A DNA stretch of 8,198 bases from Opitutia bacterium (GTDB taxonomy: Bacteria; Verrucomicrobiota; Verrucomicrobiia; Opitutales; Opitutaceae), in NCBI GenBank assembly GCA_003157575.1, contig PMKA01000183.1:1-8198 (forward strand), read 5' to 3'. The translations under genes were made by a program, and so were the position numbers. Shown in pieces: positions 1 to 6,600 of this stretch. The number at the start of each line of letters is the position of its first letter. Positions within the stretch are counted from its first letter, which is position 1. The notes beneath the pieces were generated by a model that had not been told where the DNA came from, made no database searches, and saw only the letters and a list, made by a program, of their open reading frames with translations.

Positions 1-1
1 C

Positions 2-481
2 TTCAACGGCTACGGCTATTTCTGCGGCATGATCACCGGCATCGCGGCCGCCCTGATTCTTTCGAGGTTCCCGTTCCTTTATCTCTGGCTGTATCCGGAA
101 ATCGTGGCCAACCTCTACCCGTTGTACTCGTTCCCGGTCATCCTCGTGCTCTCGGGGATCGGCTGCGTGCTCGGGGCGCTGCTGACGGAGCCCGAGGGCG
201 ACGAAATCCTGATGAAGTTCTACCGGCAGGTCAGGCCCTGGGGCTTCTGGAAGCCTGTTCACGAAAAAGTCGTGGCGGCCGATCCTGGCTTCAAGTCGGA
301 CGCCGATTTCAAGCGCGACATGTTCAACATCGTCATCGGGATCATCTGGCAGACCTCCCTGATCGTGCTGCCCCTGTACATCGTCATCCGGGAAAGAAAG
401 TCCATGATCGAGGCGATCGTCGTGCTCGCGATCACTTCCCTGATCCTGAAGAAGACGTGGTGGAACAAGATCACGGATTAG
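2..481 (+). CDS. Sodium:solute symporter family protein, C-terminal part (5' end outside the window)
   Basis: Only the last 159 codons are present; the reading frame is open from base 2 and stops with TAG at 479-481. Hydrophobic segments (roughly GMITGIAAALILSRF, then YSFPVILVLSGIGCVLGALL) flank a cytoplasmic-looking stretch containing EGDEILMKFYRQVRPWGFW. Two more hydrophobic segments follow close to the end. The phrase LMKFYRQVRPWGFWKPV is, from memory, characteristic of the C-terminal region of SSS-family (Na+/solute) symporters in Bacteroidota, Verrucomicrobiota and Planctomycetota. The protein would sit in the cytoplasmic membrane and couple sodium entry to uptake of a small solute, often a sugar or related compound. 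The substrate cannot be told from this fragment. The internal ATG at 29 lies inside a membrane segment and is not the true start. The next gene starts 141 bases downstream behind its own probable promoter, so the symporter is probably not co-transcribed with the cytochrome genes. Confidence 0.75.
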   Translation, partial: FNGYGYFCGMITGIAAALILSRFPFLYLWLYPEIVANLYPLYSFPVILVLSGIGCVLGALLTEPEGDEILMKFYRQVRPWGFWKPVHEKVVAADPGFKSDADFKRDMFNIVIGIIWQTSLIVLPLYIVIRERKSMIEAIVVLAITSLILKKTWWNKITD

Positions 482-551
482 CCTGCCGGGCTTCGTTCTC
501 CCGGGCGGCGCCGAGGGAGCGCACCGGCCTCCAAAAAGATCGTCGCAGCCA

Positions 552-580
552 TGAACGATCCGGACCGATATTGGCATAAT
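552..580 (+). promoter_or_regulatory. Possible extended -10 promoter for the lipoprotein-resB-ccsA cluster
   Basis: TGGCATAAT at 572-580 fits an extended -10 element (TGn plus CATAAT, one mismatch to TATAAT). The hexamer TGAACG 17 bases upstream (552-557) is only a weak -35. Transcription would begin near 587, giving a leader of about 36 bases before the ATG at 623. The 141-base gap between the symporter gene and the lipoprotein gene is the natural place for a promoter, and this is its best match. Prediction by eye only. Confidence 0.35.
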
Positions 581-622
581 GGTTTGAACTTCGCAGCTAA
601 TGCATAGATTCATCCCATCCAC

Positions 623-1336
623 ATGCCCGCGCACAGCCGTCCCATCCTGATTCCTCTTCTGGCGGCGGGATTGATCCTCGTCGGCTGCAAAGACACCAAA
701 GTCGTCTCGTACCGCGTCCCGAAGGAGCCTGATGCGGACGCCCAGCCGGCTTCGGCCCCCAGCCTTCCTCCTGCGGCCGGCGGCACCGATCTGCCAGCTG
801 ACGCCCGCGGCTTGCCGGCATCCGCTCAACCTGCCGCCGGAACCCTGCCTCCGGGGCACCCTGCGATTGATGGAACGTCCGGGGCCGTGGATTCCGGCTC
901 CACCATGGCTTCGACACCGGTTCCCACGGCCGCGGACCAGCCGCTGGTCTGGAGCACCCCGGCAGCATGGACAGTGAAGAAAGGCTCGGCGATGCGACGG
1001 GGCAGCTACGCTGTGCCCGGCCCCGAAGGCGCAGGCGATGTTTCGATCACCGCGTTTCCTGGGGACGTCGGCGGAAATCTCGCAAACGTCAACCGGTGGC
1101 GCGGCCAGCTGCAGCTTCCGCCCGTTTCCGACGCGACCGGCGCGCTGCAGCCGCTCGACGCCAACGGTCTCCAGATGCTCGTTTTCGAAGGCGCAAACGG
1201 CGGCTCCCGGATGATCGGGGTGATCGTCCCGCACGCCGGGGCGACGTGGTTCTTCAAGTTCACCGGGCCCGATTCCCTTGTCGCCCGCGAGAAGCCCGCG
1301 TTCCTCGGTTTTCTCAGGACGATCAGAACCCCCTGA
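623..1336 (+). CDS. Lipoprotein of unknown function upstream of resB/ccsA
   Basis: This 237-residue protein starts with a lipoprotein signal peptide: a hydrophobic core at about residues 8-20 and lipobox LVGC with the lipidated cysteine at Cys22. The lipobox supports the ATG at 623, although no Shine-Dalgarno sequence precedes it. Residues about 32-107 form a Pro/Ala/Ser-rich linker containing LPPGHPAIDG (75-84). Residues 108-235 look like a single compact domain that opens with LVWSTPAAW. It includes a GDVSITAFPG strand-like stretch, the segment NVNRWRGQ (155-162) and an aromatic strand TWFFKFTG (208-215). I do not recognise the domain and assign no reaction. It should be anchored to a membrane and face the periplasm. 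The stop lies 9 bases before resB and all three genes read the same way. It may therefore be a lipoprotein accessory to cytochrome c maturation or to a haem-containing complex; this is inference from position only. It is neither a thioredoxin (no CxxC) nor a cytochrome (no CxxCH). Confidence 0.8.
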   Translation: MPAHSRPILIPLLAAGLILVGCKDTKVVSYRVPKEPDADAQPASAPSLPPAAGGTDLPADARGLPASAQPAAGTLPPGHPAIDGTSGAVDSGSTMASTPVPTAADQPLVWSTPAAWTVKKGSAMRRGSYAVPGPEGAGDVSITAFPGDVGGNLANVNRWRGQLQLPPVSDATGALQPLDANGLQMLVFEGANGGSRMIGVIVPHAGATWFFKFTGPDSLVAREKPAFLGFLRTIRTP

Positions 1337-1345
1337 CCCGGACCC

Positions 1346-2512
1346 ATGAGCCCGTCGTTCAAATCGCTCCTCCGGATCTTCACGTCGATGAGACTGACCG
1401 TTGTGTTGCTCGTCTTCTCAATGCTGCTGGTGTTCATCTCAACGCTTGCCCAGGTGAATCTCGGGGTCTGGGCCGTGCAGGAGGAGTACTTCCGATCGTT
1501 TTTCGTCATGACCCGGCTGCCGGGCGCCGCCATCGCCGTGCCCATCTTCCCGGGCGGATATCTCATTGGCGGCCTGCTCCTGCTCAACCTCGCGGCCGCC
1601 CACGTCTCCCGGCTCCGGCTGACCTGGGAAAAATCCGGGCTCTGGTTGACGCACTTCGGGCTCATCTTGCTCCTGCTGGGCGAACTTTTATCCGGACTCC
1701 TGCAGAAGGAATCCATGATGAGGCTCTCCCAGGGGGAAACCAGAACCTATTCCGAGAGCACGAGGCAGGTCGAGCTGGCGGTCATCGATGCAACAAATCC
1801 GAAGTTTGACGACGTCGTCGCCATTCCGCCCGGCGCGTTGGAGGACCTGACGGCCATCCAGCATCCGAAGCTGCCGTTCCTCGTCCGCCCCCTCGCGTTC
1901 TACCCCAATGCGGCGCTTCAGATGCGCAGCCAGGCGCCGGCGGCCCCTCCCTCACCCGCCAGTCAGGGATTCGGCCCCCAGATGGTGGTCACGCCGGAGC
2001 CCGTCACCTACAAGCCGGACGAGCAGAACCTGCCGGCGGCCGTCATCGAGCTCATCGGCGCCGAGGGAACGCTTGGCACCTGGCTCGTGTCCGCCGGGCT
2101 GACCGAGCCGCAGACTGTCGCCGTGCAGGGGCGCACCTACCAGCTGACCATGCGCCCCAGGCGCCACTATTTCCCCTTCTCGATCACGCTGCTCAAATTC
2201 TCCCACGATCGTTATCCGGGAACGGACATTCCCAAAAACTTTTCCAGCCGCGTCCGCCTGCGGACTCCGGACGGCGGCGTGGACCGCGGGGTGTTGATCC
2301 ACATGAACAATCCGCTGCGCTACGGCGGGCTTTCCTTCTTCCAGGCCGGCTTCGAGCCCGACGACCGGACCACAATCCTCCAGGTTGTGCAAAACCCGGG
2401 CCGGGCGCTTCCCTATGTTTCCTGCGTGCTGATGTTCGCCGGCCTCATGGTCCATTTTGCGATCCACCTCGCCCGCTTCATCCGCAAACGGACGGCGACC
2501 GCCGCCGCATAG
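1346..2512 (+). CDS. resB: ResB-like System II cytochrome c biogenesis protein
   Basis: The protein has 388 residues. ResB (also Ccs1/CcsB) is the partner of CcsA in System II cytochrome c maturation, which moves haem across the membrane and joins it to apocytochromes. The layout fits the family. TM1 is at about 17-36, in a region reading MRLTVVLLVFSMLLVFISTL then AQVNLGVW. TM2 is at about 68-88 and TM3 at about 100-119. A large periplasmic domain of about 230 residues follows, then NPLRYGGLSFFQAGF, a typical ResB C-terminal phrase. The last helix is at about 355-375, starting after NPGRALPY, with a basic cytoplasmic tail (RKRT). Histidines in or near helices (His86, His103, His370, His374) are candidates for haem contact, but I cannot say which act. 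A Pro/Ala-rich insert interrupts the periplasmic domain near residues 196-207. The ATG at 1346 is 9 bases after the lipoprotein stop with no clear Shine-Dalgarno sequence. ccsA begins 34 bases downstream, so the two are almost certainly co-transcribed. Confidence 0.88.
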   Translation: MSPSFKSLLRIFTSMRLTVVLLVFSMLLVFISTLAQVNLGVWAVQEEYFRSFFVMTRLPGAAIAVPIFPGGYLIGGLLLLNLAAAHVSRLRLTWEKSGLWLTHFGLILLLLGELLSGLLQKESMMRLSQGETRTYSESTRQVELAVIDATNPKFDDVVAIPPGALEDLTAIQHPKLPFLVRPLAFYPNAALQMRSQAPAAPPSPASQGFGPQMVVTPEPVTYKPDEQNLPAAVIELIGAEGTLGTWLVSAGLTEPQTVAVQGRTYQLTMRPRRHYFPFSITLLKFSHDRYPGTDIPKNFSSRVRLRTPDGGVDRGVLIHMNNPLRYGGLSFFQAGFEPDDRTTILQVVQNPGRALPYVSCVLMFAGLMVHFAIHLARFIRKRTATAAA

Positions 2513-2514
2513 TC

Positions 2515-2541
2515 CTCTTCGCATCTTTCGCGCCCTTCGTG
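2515..2541 (+). repeat. Degenerate 9-bp tandem repeat (TTCG units) in the resB-ccsA gap
   Basis: Three consecutive 9-base units, CTCTTCGCA, TCTTTCGCG and CCCTTCGTG, fill the gap between the resB stop and the ccsA ATG and are followed by GTCAA and the start codon. TTCG recurs at 2518, 2527 and 2536. No Shine-Dalgarno sequence is present, so this pyrimidine-rich repeat is the only leader ccsA has within the gap. From memory, similar strings (of the kind CTTCGCGTCCTTCGTGGTCAA) occur before many start codons in diverse genomes, without a known function. Confidence 0.6.
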
Positions 2542-2546
2542 GTCAA

Positions 2547-4478
2547 ATGAAACGTCTTCTTCCCTTTATCGTCCTTCTGCTCGGCGCGCTCTACGTCGCC
2601 TCGACGCTGCTCCCTCCGCGCGCCGATACAGGGTTCGACCTGCGCGGGTTCGCCCGGCTTCCCGTGCTCGTCGACGGCCGTATCAAGCCTTTAGATACGG
2701 TCGCCCGCACCTCCCTGCTCGTGCTCCAGGGACGGCAGCGCTTCGTCGCGCCCGACGGAAGGACCCTGCAGCCCGCCGAATGGCTCCTCGACGTCCTCTT
2801 CAATCCCGCGGTTGCGGACGACTACCGGCATTTTCTTGTCGAGAATCCGGATGCGCTTGCGATTTTCGGAAGGGAACAGACCGACCAGAAACGGTTTTCG
2901 TTCAACGAACTCCGGGCCGGCCTCGCGGAGCTCGACCGCCAGATGAAGCTGGCCGATCCCATCGAGGAGCAGCAGCGGTCGCCGTTTCAGAGGGAGGTGG
3001 CGAGGCTGTACCGGCGCCTGATCCTCTACGAAAGCCTCAAGGCCGCCGTCAACGTCGAGGACTCCCCGGACCTCCTCGCGGAGTTGCTGCGCCTGCAGCA
3101 GACGCTGCCGGCATTGACCGCGGCGCTCCGCGCAAAGGAGGCGGGACAGTCCCCCGACGACCCGAACCTGAAGACGGCGGAATCGTTCCTCGACGAATTC
3201 CAGTTCATGAGCGATTTCGGCCGCCTGCTTGTCATCCCTCCGGCCGCCGCCGGCCCGGATCGGGAGGCCTGGCAGAAGATGGGCGACGCGCTGAAAGACA
3301 GCTTCGCCCGGGGATCCGTGAATCCCGATGCGATGGCCTACGCCGGCCTCGGCCATGCCTGGCGGCTGAGACAGCCGGGGGCTTTCAACGAGGTCGTCAG
3401 GCTTCTCACGGCCCAACTGGAGCGCCGTTTCGGTCCGGAGCTGAAGAGATGCCGCGCCGAGGCCGTCTTCAACCAGGCGGAGCCCTTCGCCAGCAGCATG
3501 GCGCTCTATGTGATCGTGTTCCTGATGGCGGTGGTCTCGTGGCTGAAATGGCCCGGCCTGCTTCAACGCCCGGCGTTCTGGCTGATGGCGCTCGCCTTCT
3601 CGGTCGCGACCGCCGGCATCGTCATTCGCGTGTGGCTGGAGGGCCGGCCGCCGGTCACCAACCTCTATTCGTCCGCGGTGTTCGTCGGGTGGGTGGCTGC
3701 AGCGCTTTGCCTGGTGCTTGAGAAGATCTTCCGGAATGCGGTCGGCGCGGCCGCCGGCGGGATGATCGGCTTCTGCACGCTGATCGTCGCCCACCACCTT
3801 GCGAAGACGGGAGACACGATGGAGATGATGCGCGCCGTGCTCGACTCCAATTTCTGGCTGACGACGCATGTGCTCACAATCGTGATCGGCTATGGCGCGA
3901 CGTTTCTCGCCGGGATACTCGCGATCATCTACATCGTCATGGGCGTTCTCACACCATGGCTGAGGAAAAATTCCTCCGACGAGTCCGCTCCCGGTGCGGA
4001 GGTCATTTTCCCCGTCGCGGGCGCGGCTGCGGCGACTGCCAGGCCTGGCGCCGAGACAAACGCCAGGATGCTTGAGCGCATGGTCTATGGCATCGTGTGC
4101 TTCGCCACTTTGTTCAGCCTCGTCGGCACCTTGCTCGGAGGGATCTGGGCGGACCAGGCGTGGGGCCGGTTCTGGGGATGGGATCCCAAGGAAAACGGCG
4201 CGCTCATCCTCGTCCTCTGGAACGCGATCATCCTTCACTGCCGGTGGAGCGGCCTCGTCCGACAGCGCGGGTTGATGATGCTCGCGGTATTCGGAAACGT
4301 CGTCACGGGCTGGAGCTGGTTTGGGGTCAACATGCTCGGCGTCGGCCTGCACTCCTACGGGTTCATGCAGTCCGCGTTCTTCTGGCTGCTCGCCTTCGTC
4401 GTCGCCAACATTCTCATCATCGCCCTGGGCGCCCTGCCGCCGGAGAAATGGCGCAGTTTCCGGGCGTCGTCCCCCTAG
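2547..4478 (+). CDS. ccsA: CcsA/ResC System II cytochrome c biogenesis protein with long N-terminal domain
   Basis: The protein has 643 residues from the ATG at 2547. An in-frame ATG at 2457 lies inside resB and would add 30 unlikely residues, whereas at 2547 the protein opens with a proper membrane segment (MKRLLPFIVLLLGALYVAST). Residues about 25-310 form a soluble, presumably periplasmic domain that begins with a GRIKPLDTVART phrase seen in long CcsA variants. From about 318 there is a multi-helix membrane region. It contains the tryptophan-rich haem-handling motif WGRFWGWDPKEN (539-550) and the family's conserved histidines: His441 in TTHVLTIVIGYG, His564 in AIILHCRW and His602 in GVGLHSYGF. 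With ResB it forms the haem exporter and synthetase that attaches haem to CxxCH apocytochromes outside the membrane. No thiol-reducing partner (ResA/CcsX, CcdA) is encoded in the window. The stop codon TAG at 4476-4478 is the first three bases of an inverted repeat. Confidence 0.9.
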   Translation: MKRLLPFIVLLLGALYVASTLLPPRADTGFDLRGFARLPVLVDGRIKPLDTVARTSLLVLQGRQRFVAPDGRTLQPAEWLLDVLFNPAVADDYRHFLVENPDALAIFGREQTDQKRFSFNELRAGLAELDRQMKLADPIEEQQRSPFQREVARLYRRLILYESLKAAVNVEDSPDLLAELLRLQQTLPALTAALRAKEAGQSPDDPNLKTAESFLDEFQFMSDFGRLLVIPPAAAGPDREAWQKMGDALKDSFARGSVNPDAMAYAGLGHAWRLRQPGAFNEVVRLLTAQLERRFGPELKRCRAEAVFNQAEPFASSMALYVIVFLMAVVSWLKWPGLLQRPAFWLMALAFSVATAGIVIRVWLEGRPPVTNLYSSAVFVGWVAAALCLVLEKIFRNAVGAAAGGMIGFCTLIVAHHLAKTGDTMEMMRAVLDSNFWLTTHVLTIVIGYGATFLAGILAIIYIVMGVLTPWLRKNSSDESAPGAEVIFPVAGAAAATARPGAETNARMLERMVYGIVCFATLFSLVGTLLGGIWADQAWGRFWGWDPKENGALILVLWNAIILHCRWSGLVRQRGLMMLAVFGNVVTGWSWFGVNMLGVGLHSYGFMQSAFFWLLAFVVANILIIALGALPPEKWRSFRASSP

Positions 4479-4567
4479 CCCGCATATTTCACAGTTTTTG
4501 CCGTCGCTTCGGTCGTTTCTTAGCCGGCGGCTTCCGCGACGGCGACGGCAACTGGATATGCGGGCTA
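4476..4567. repeat. Inverted-repeat element A (92 bp), outer end forms the ccsA stop codon
   Basis: Perfect 12-bp terminal arms, TAGCCCGCATAT (4476-4487) and ATATGCGGGCTA (4556-4567), enclose a second perfect 10-bp pair, TTGCCGTCGC (4498-4507) and GCGACGGCAA (4542-4551). Near the middle is a small AGCC/GGCT hairpin (4522-4532). The whole segment could fold as one long stem in RNA or single-stranded DNA. The first TAG is the in-frame stop of ccsA. Its size and its end sequence are close to those of element C, suggesting one family of short mobile or REP/REPIN-like repeats. There is no T-run after the stem, so it does not look like a simple terminator. Confidence 0.8.
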
Positions 4568-4570
4568 AAA

Positions 4571-4688
4571 CAAAACCGCCTCCCCGAAGAGGGATCATGC
4601 GTCCAAGCAGACCGAGAAAAGACTGCCGGCTCAGGCACGTCTCACAATCTTGCCGGGCGCTCTGCGGAACGTTCTGGGGGCGGTTTTG
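4571..4688. terminator. Inverted-repeat element B (118 bp), possible interrupted bidirectional terminator
   Basis: Ten-base perfect arms CAAAACCGCC (4571-4580) and GGCGGTTTTG (4679-4688) begin 3 bases after element A and end 4 bases before element C. An AAAA-GC-rich-arm / GC-rich-arm-TTTT layout is typical of bidirectional rho-independent terminators, and the site lies between two convergent genes, where one is expected. What is odd is the interior of about 98 bases, far longer than a usual loop. The left half also holds its own small hairpin, CCTC-cccgaa-GAGG (4579-4592). The interior may be a later insertion, or the arms may belong to a third repeat. The arms are certain; terminator function is inference. 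Confidence 0.5.
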
Positions 4689-4692
4689 CCAG

Positions 4693-4783
4693 TAGCCCGG
4701 ATGTGTCGGCCTGCAGATTCGGCCCGCGGGTGGTCAACAGTCTGCATTCAGGCTGAAGAGCAGAGTGCGATACATCCGGGCTA
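4693..4783. repeat. Inverted-repeat element C (91 bp), outer end forms the recN stop codon
   Basis: Perfect 12-bp terminal arms TAGCCCGGATGT (4693-4704) and ACATCCGGGCTA (4772-4783) enclose a second imperfect pair, GCCTGCAGA (4709-4717) against TCTGCATTCAGGC (4741-4753). The arms match those of element A at 10 of 12 positions (differing at positions 8 and 11), while the interiors are unrelated. Read on the minus strand, the right end is TAG, which is the stop codon of recN. The left end is preceded by G, giving GTAG, the tetranucleotide at the foot of REP hairpins handled by RAYT (Y1 REP-associated) transposases in other bacteria. No transposase is encoded in the window. Confidence 0.8.
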
Positions 4784-6442
4784 GCGCTTCAGCAATTCCT
4801 CGGCGTGAGCGAGGGCGCTCTTGGCGCTGCGATCGCCGAGCATCCGGGCCAGTTCGCCGATCCTCGCCTTCGGGTCGCCATCGATGGACTCGATGAGCAC
4901 CGTCGTCCGTCCGTCCGTCTGCTCCTTTGTGACCACCAGATGATGCGCCGCGCGGGCGGCCACCTGCGGAAGATGGGTAACGCACAACACCTGGTGCCTG
5001 CTGCCGACCGCAGCCAGCTTCTCCCCCACCACCCCGCCGATCTCCCCGCCGACATTTGCGTCCACCTCGTCGAAGACGAGCACGGGGATGTCGTCGAGAT
5101 CCGCCAGAACGGTCTTCAACGCAAGCATCACGCGGGCGAGCTCGCCGCTGGAGGCGATGCGGCCCAGCGGCAGCGGCGCTTCGCCGGGATTCGGAGAAAA
5201 TAGAAATTCGCACGCGCAGTCTCCGCTCGGTCCGAGTTCGGAAACGGAGGTCAGGCGGACCTGGAGATCGGACTTCCTGAAACCGAGGGGCTCGATGGCT
5301 TTCGCGCCCGTCCGTGCAAGTTCGCGCGCAGCCTTCTCGCGCACCAGCCTCAGCGACTCGGCGCGCTGCCGCGCCTCCTTTTCCGCCTCGACGACCTGCC
5401 GGTCGAGACGGGCAAGCGTTCCCTCAATGTCCCCCTGGATTTCGAGGCGGCGCCGGATGTCCTCGCGCGCAGCGCACACCGCGCGCACGTTGCCGCCGTG
5501 GCGCCGGCTCAGCTCAAGCCATGCGTTCATGCGTGTCTGGAGGCTCTCGGCCTGCTCCGGCTCGAACACGAGGTCCTGGCCGAGCCCCGCAAGCTCCGCG
5601 CCCAGATCCGCAAGCTCCACCGACACGCAGGAAAGCCGGTCGGCCAGCATTTTGCTCGCCGGGTCGAGCGCCTCCAGCTGGCGCGCCTCGCGGACGAGCT
5701 GCGCCACGCGCCCGAGCACCCCGTCGTCGCCGGCGATCCCGGCCGCCAGCGTCCGGGACAGCTCAATGAGCTCCTGCGCCCTGCTCATGCGTTGGAAATC
5801 CCGTTCCAGCGACTCGACCGCCTCCACCGTCAATTCCAACTGCTCCATCCGCATCAGCTGATTTTCAAGAAACTGGATCTGGTCCTCCGGCAGCCGTGTT
5901 TCCGCCGCCAGTCTCGCCCGTTCCGCGAGCAGGGACCGCCACGCGCGAAAAGCCTCCTGGTATGCGGCCAGCCGGGCGGAAGCCCGCCCGAAAAGATCGA
6001 GCAGCTCCAGCTGGGCCGCCTCCTTGAGGAGCCGCCGAGGCTCGGCGGGCCCGTGGAAATCGATCCATTGCTCGCCCAGCGACTGCAGGGCGCCCAGGGT
6101 CGCCAGCCCTCCGTTGACAGTGATTTTCGGAGCCTTGTCACGCGACAGGCTTCGCTTCAGAACCAACATCCCCTCCTCGCAGGCCGGAAGGTCAAGCGAG
6201 GCCAGCGCAGAATTGATCTTGCCCGCGTCAGCGAAAAACAGGGCAGCCTCCACTTCACACGCCGCCGCGCCCTGGCGGATCACTGTCTTCTCCGCCCGCG
6301 AACCGGCGAGCAGGCTGAGCGCACCGAGCAGGATGCTCTTTCCCGCCCCTGTCTCACCCGTCACCGCCGTGAACCCGTCCTCGAAATCGAGGGTAACTTC
6401 CTCCAGCAGGGCGAGATTGCGGATGCGAAGCGATTGAAGCAT
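4781..6442 (-). CDS. recN: DNA repair protein RecN
   Basis: The protein has 553 residues, the usual length for RecN, an SMC-like ATPase that acts at DNA double-strand breaks in recombinational repair. The start at 6442 gives MLQSLRIRNLALLEEV, the typical RecN beginning; extension to an ATG at 6544 would add 34 residues and run into the upstream terminator. The Walker A motif is GETGAGKS (29-36). A long helical, coiled-coil-like middle (about 150-370) follows. The C-terminal ATPase half has signature SSGELAR (431-437), Walker B VLVFDEVD with Asp458-Glu459, and an H-loop-like THLPQVAA with His490. The signature has SSGE where SGGE is commoner. No clear Shine-Dalgarno sequence precedes the ATG. 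The gene converges on ccsA, and its TAG stop (4781-4783) is the end of inverted-repeat element C. A terminator lies between recN and the gene upstream of it, so recN should have its own promoter in 6443-6517. I could not pick one out with confidence, nor any SOS box. Confidence 0.93.
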   Translation of the reverse strand: MLQSLRIRNLALLEEVTLDFEDGFTAVTGETGAGKSILLGALSLLAGSRAEKTVIRQGAAACEVEAALFFADAGKINSALASLDLPACEEGMLVLKRSLSRDKAPKITVNGGLATLGALQSLGEQWIDFHGPAEPRRLLKEAAQLELLDLFGRASARLAAYQEAFRAWRSLLAERARLAAETRLPEDQIQFLENQLMRMEQLELTVEAVESLERDFQRMSRAQELIELSRTLAAGIAGDDGVLGRVAQLVREARQLEALDPASKMLADRLSCVSVELADLGAELAGLGQDLVFEPEQAESLQTRMNAWLELSRRHGGNVRAVCAAREDIRRRLEIQGDIEGTLARLDRQVVEAEKEARQRAESLRLVREKAARELARTGAKAIEPLGFRKSDLQVRLTSVSELGPSGDCACEFLFSPNPGEAPLPLGRIASSGELARVMLALKTVLADLDDIPVLVFDEVDANVGGEIGGVVGEKLAAVGSRHQVLCVTHLPQVAARAAHHLVVTKEQTDGRTTVLIESIDGDPKARIGELARMLGDRSAKSALAHAEELLKR

Positions 6443-6517
6443 TTGAGAGAAGGATCGTCCACAAATCGGGACCGTTCCCGCAAATGCAGAAAGCGCGGCC
6501 CGCCCGAAAAGGCACGC

Positions 6518-6561
6518 AAAAAACATTCCCCCCGCCAATCTCAAAACTGACGGGGGGGAAT
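6518..6561 (-). terminator. Rho-independent terminator of the H1-like gene
   Basis: Read on the minus strand, ATTCCCCCCG (6561-6551, allowing one bulged base in the seven-base run) pairs with CGGGGGGAAT (6534-6525) around a loop of about 16 bases. A run of six T (6523-6518) follows one base later. A strong GC stem followed by a U-tract is the classic intrinsic terminator. It sits about 40 bases after the stop of the H1-like gene and separates it from recN. Confidence 0.85.
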
Positions 6562-6600
6562 TCGGGATGTCCGTCGCCTGGACGTCTGCTCCTGCGTTGC

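Noticed and set aside
485..506. Hairpin after the symporter stop as a terminator
   Set aside because: CCGGG (486-490) can pair with CCCGG (500-504), but the stem is short and no T-run follows.
2691..4598. Long minus-strand open frame (635 codons) antisense to ccsA
   Set aside because: The product is rich in Arg, Gly, Glu and Asp with no hydrophobic pattern or known motif, and it overlaps a gene with clear CcsA motifs. Long antisense frames are expected in GC-rich coding DNA.
4568..4692. CRISPR array or direct-repeat interpretation of the ccsA-recN gap
   Set aside because: The repeats are inverted pairs with unlike interiors, not regularly spaced direct repeats with spacers.
4097..4756. Plus-strand frame crossing the ccsA end and the repeat elements
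   Set aside because: It is the +1 shadow of ccsA running by chance through repeats A-C; no start signal or motif is visible.
6443..6544. Upstream extension of RecN by 34 residues
   Set aside because: The added residues do not resemble RecN and would place the start inside the terminator of the H1-like gene; the canonical start MLQSLRIRNLALL is at 6442.
5498..6550. 350-codon plus-strand frame antisense to recN
   Set aside because: Arg/Gln/Leu-rich shadow of recN with no motif; recN has full ATPase motifs in the correct frame and length.
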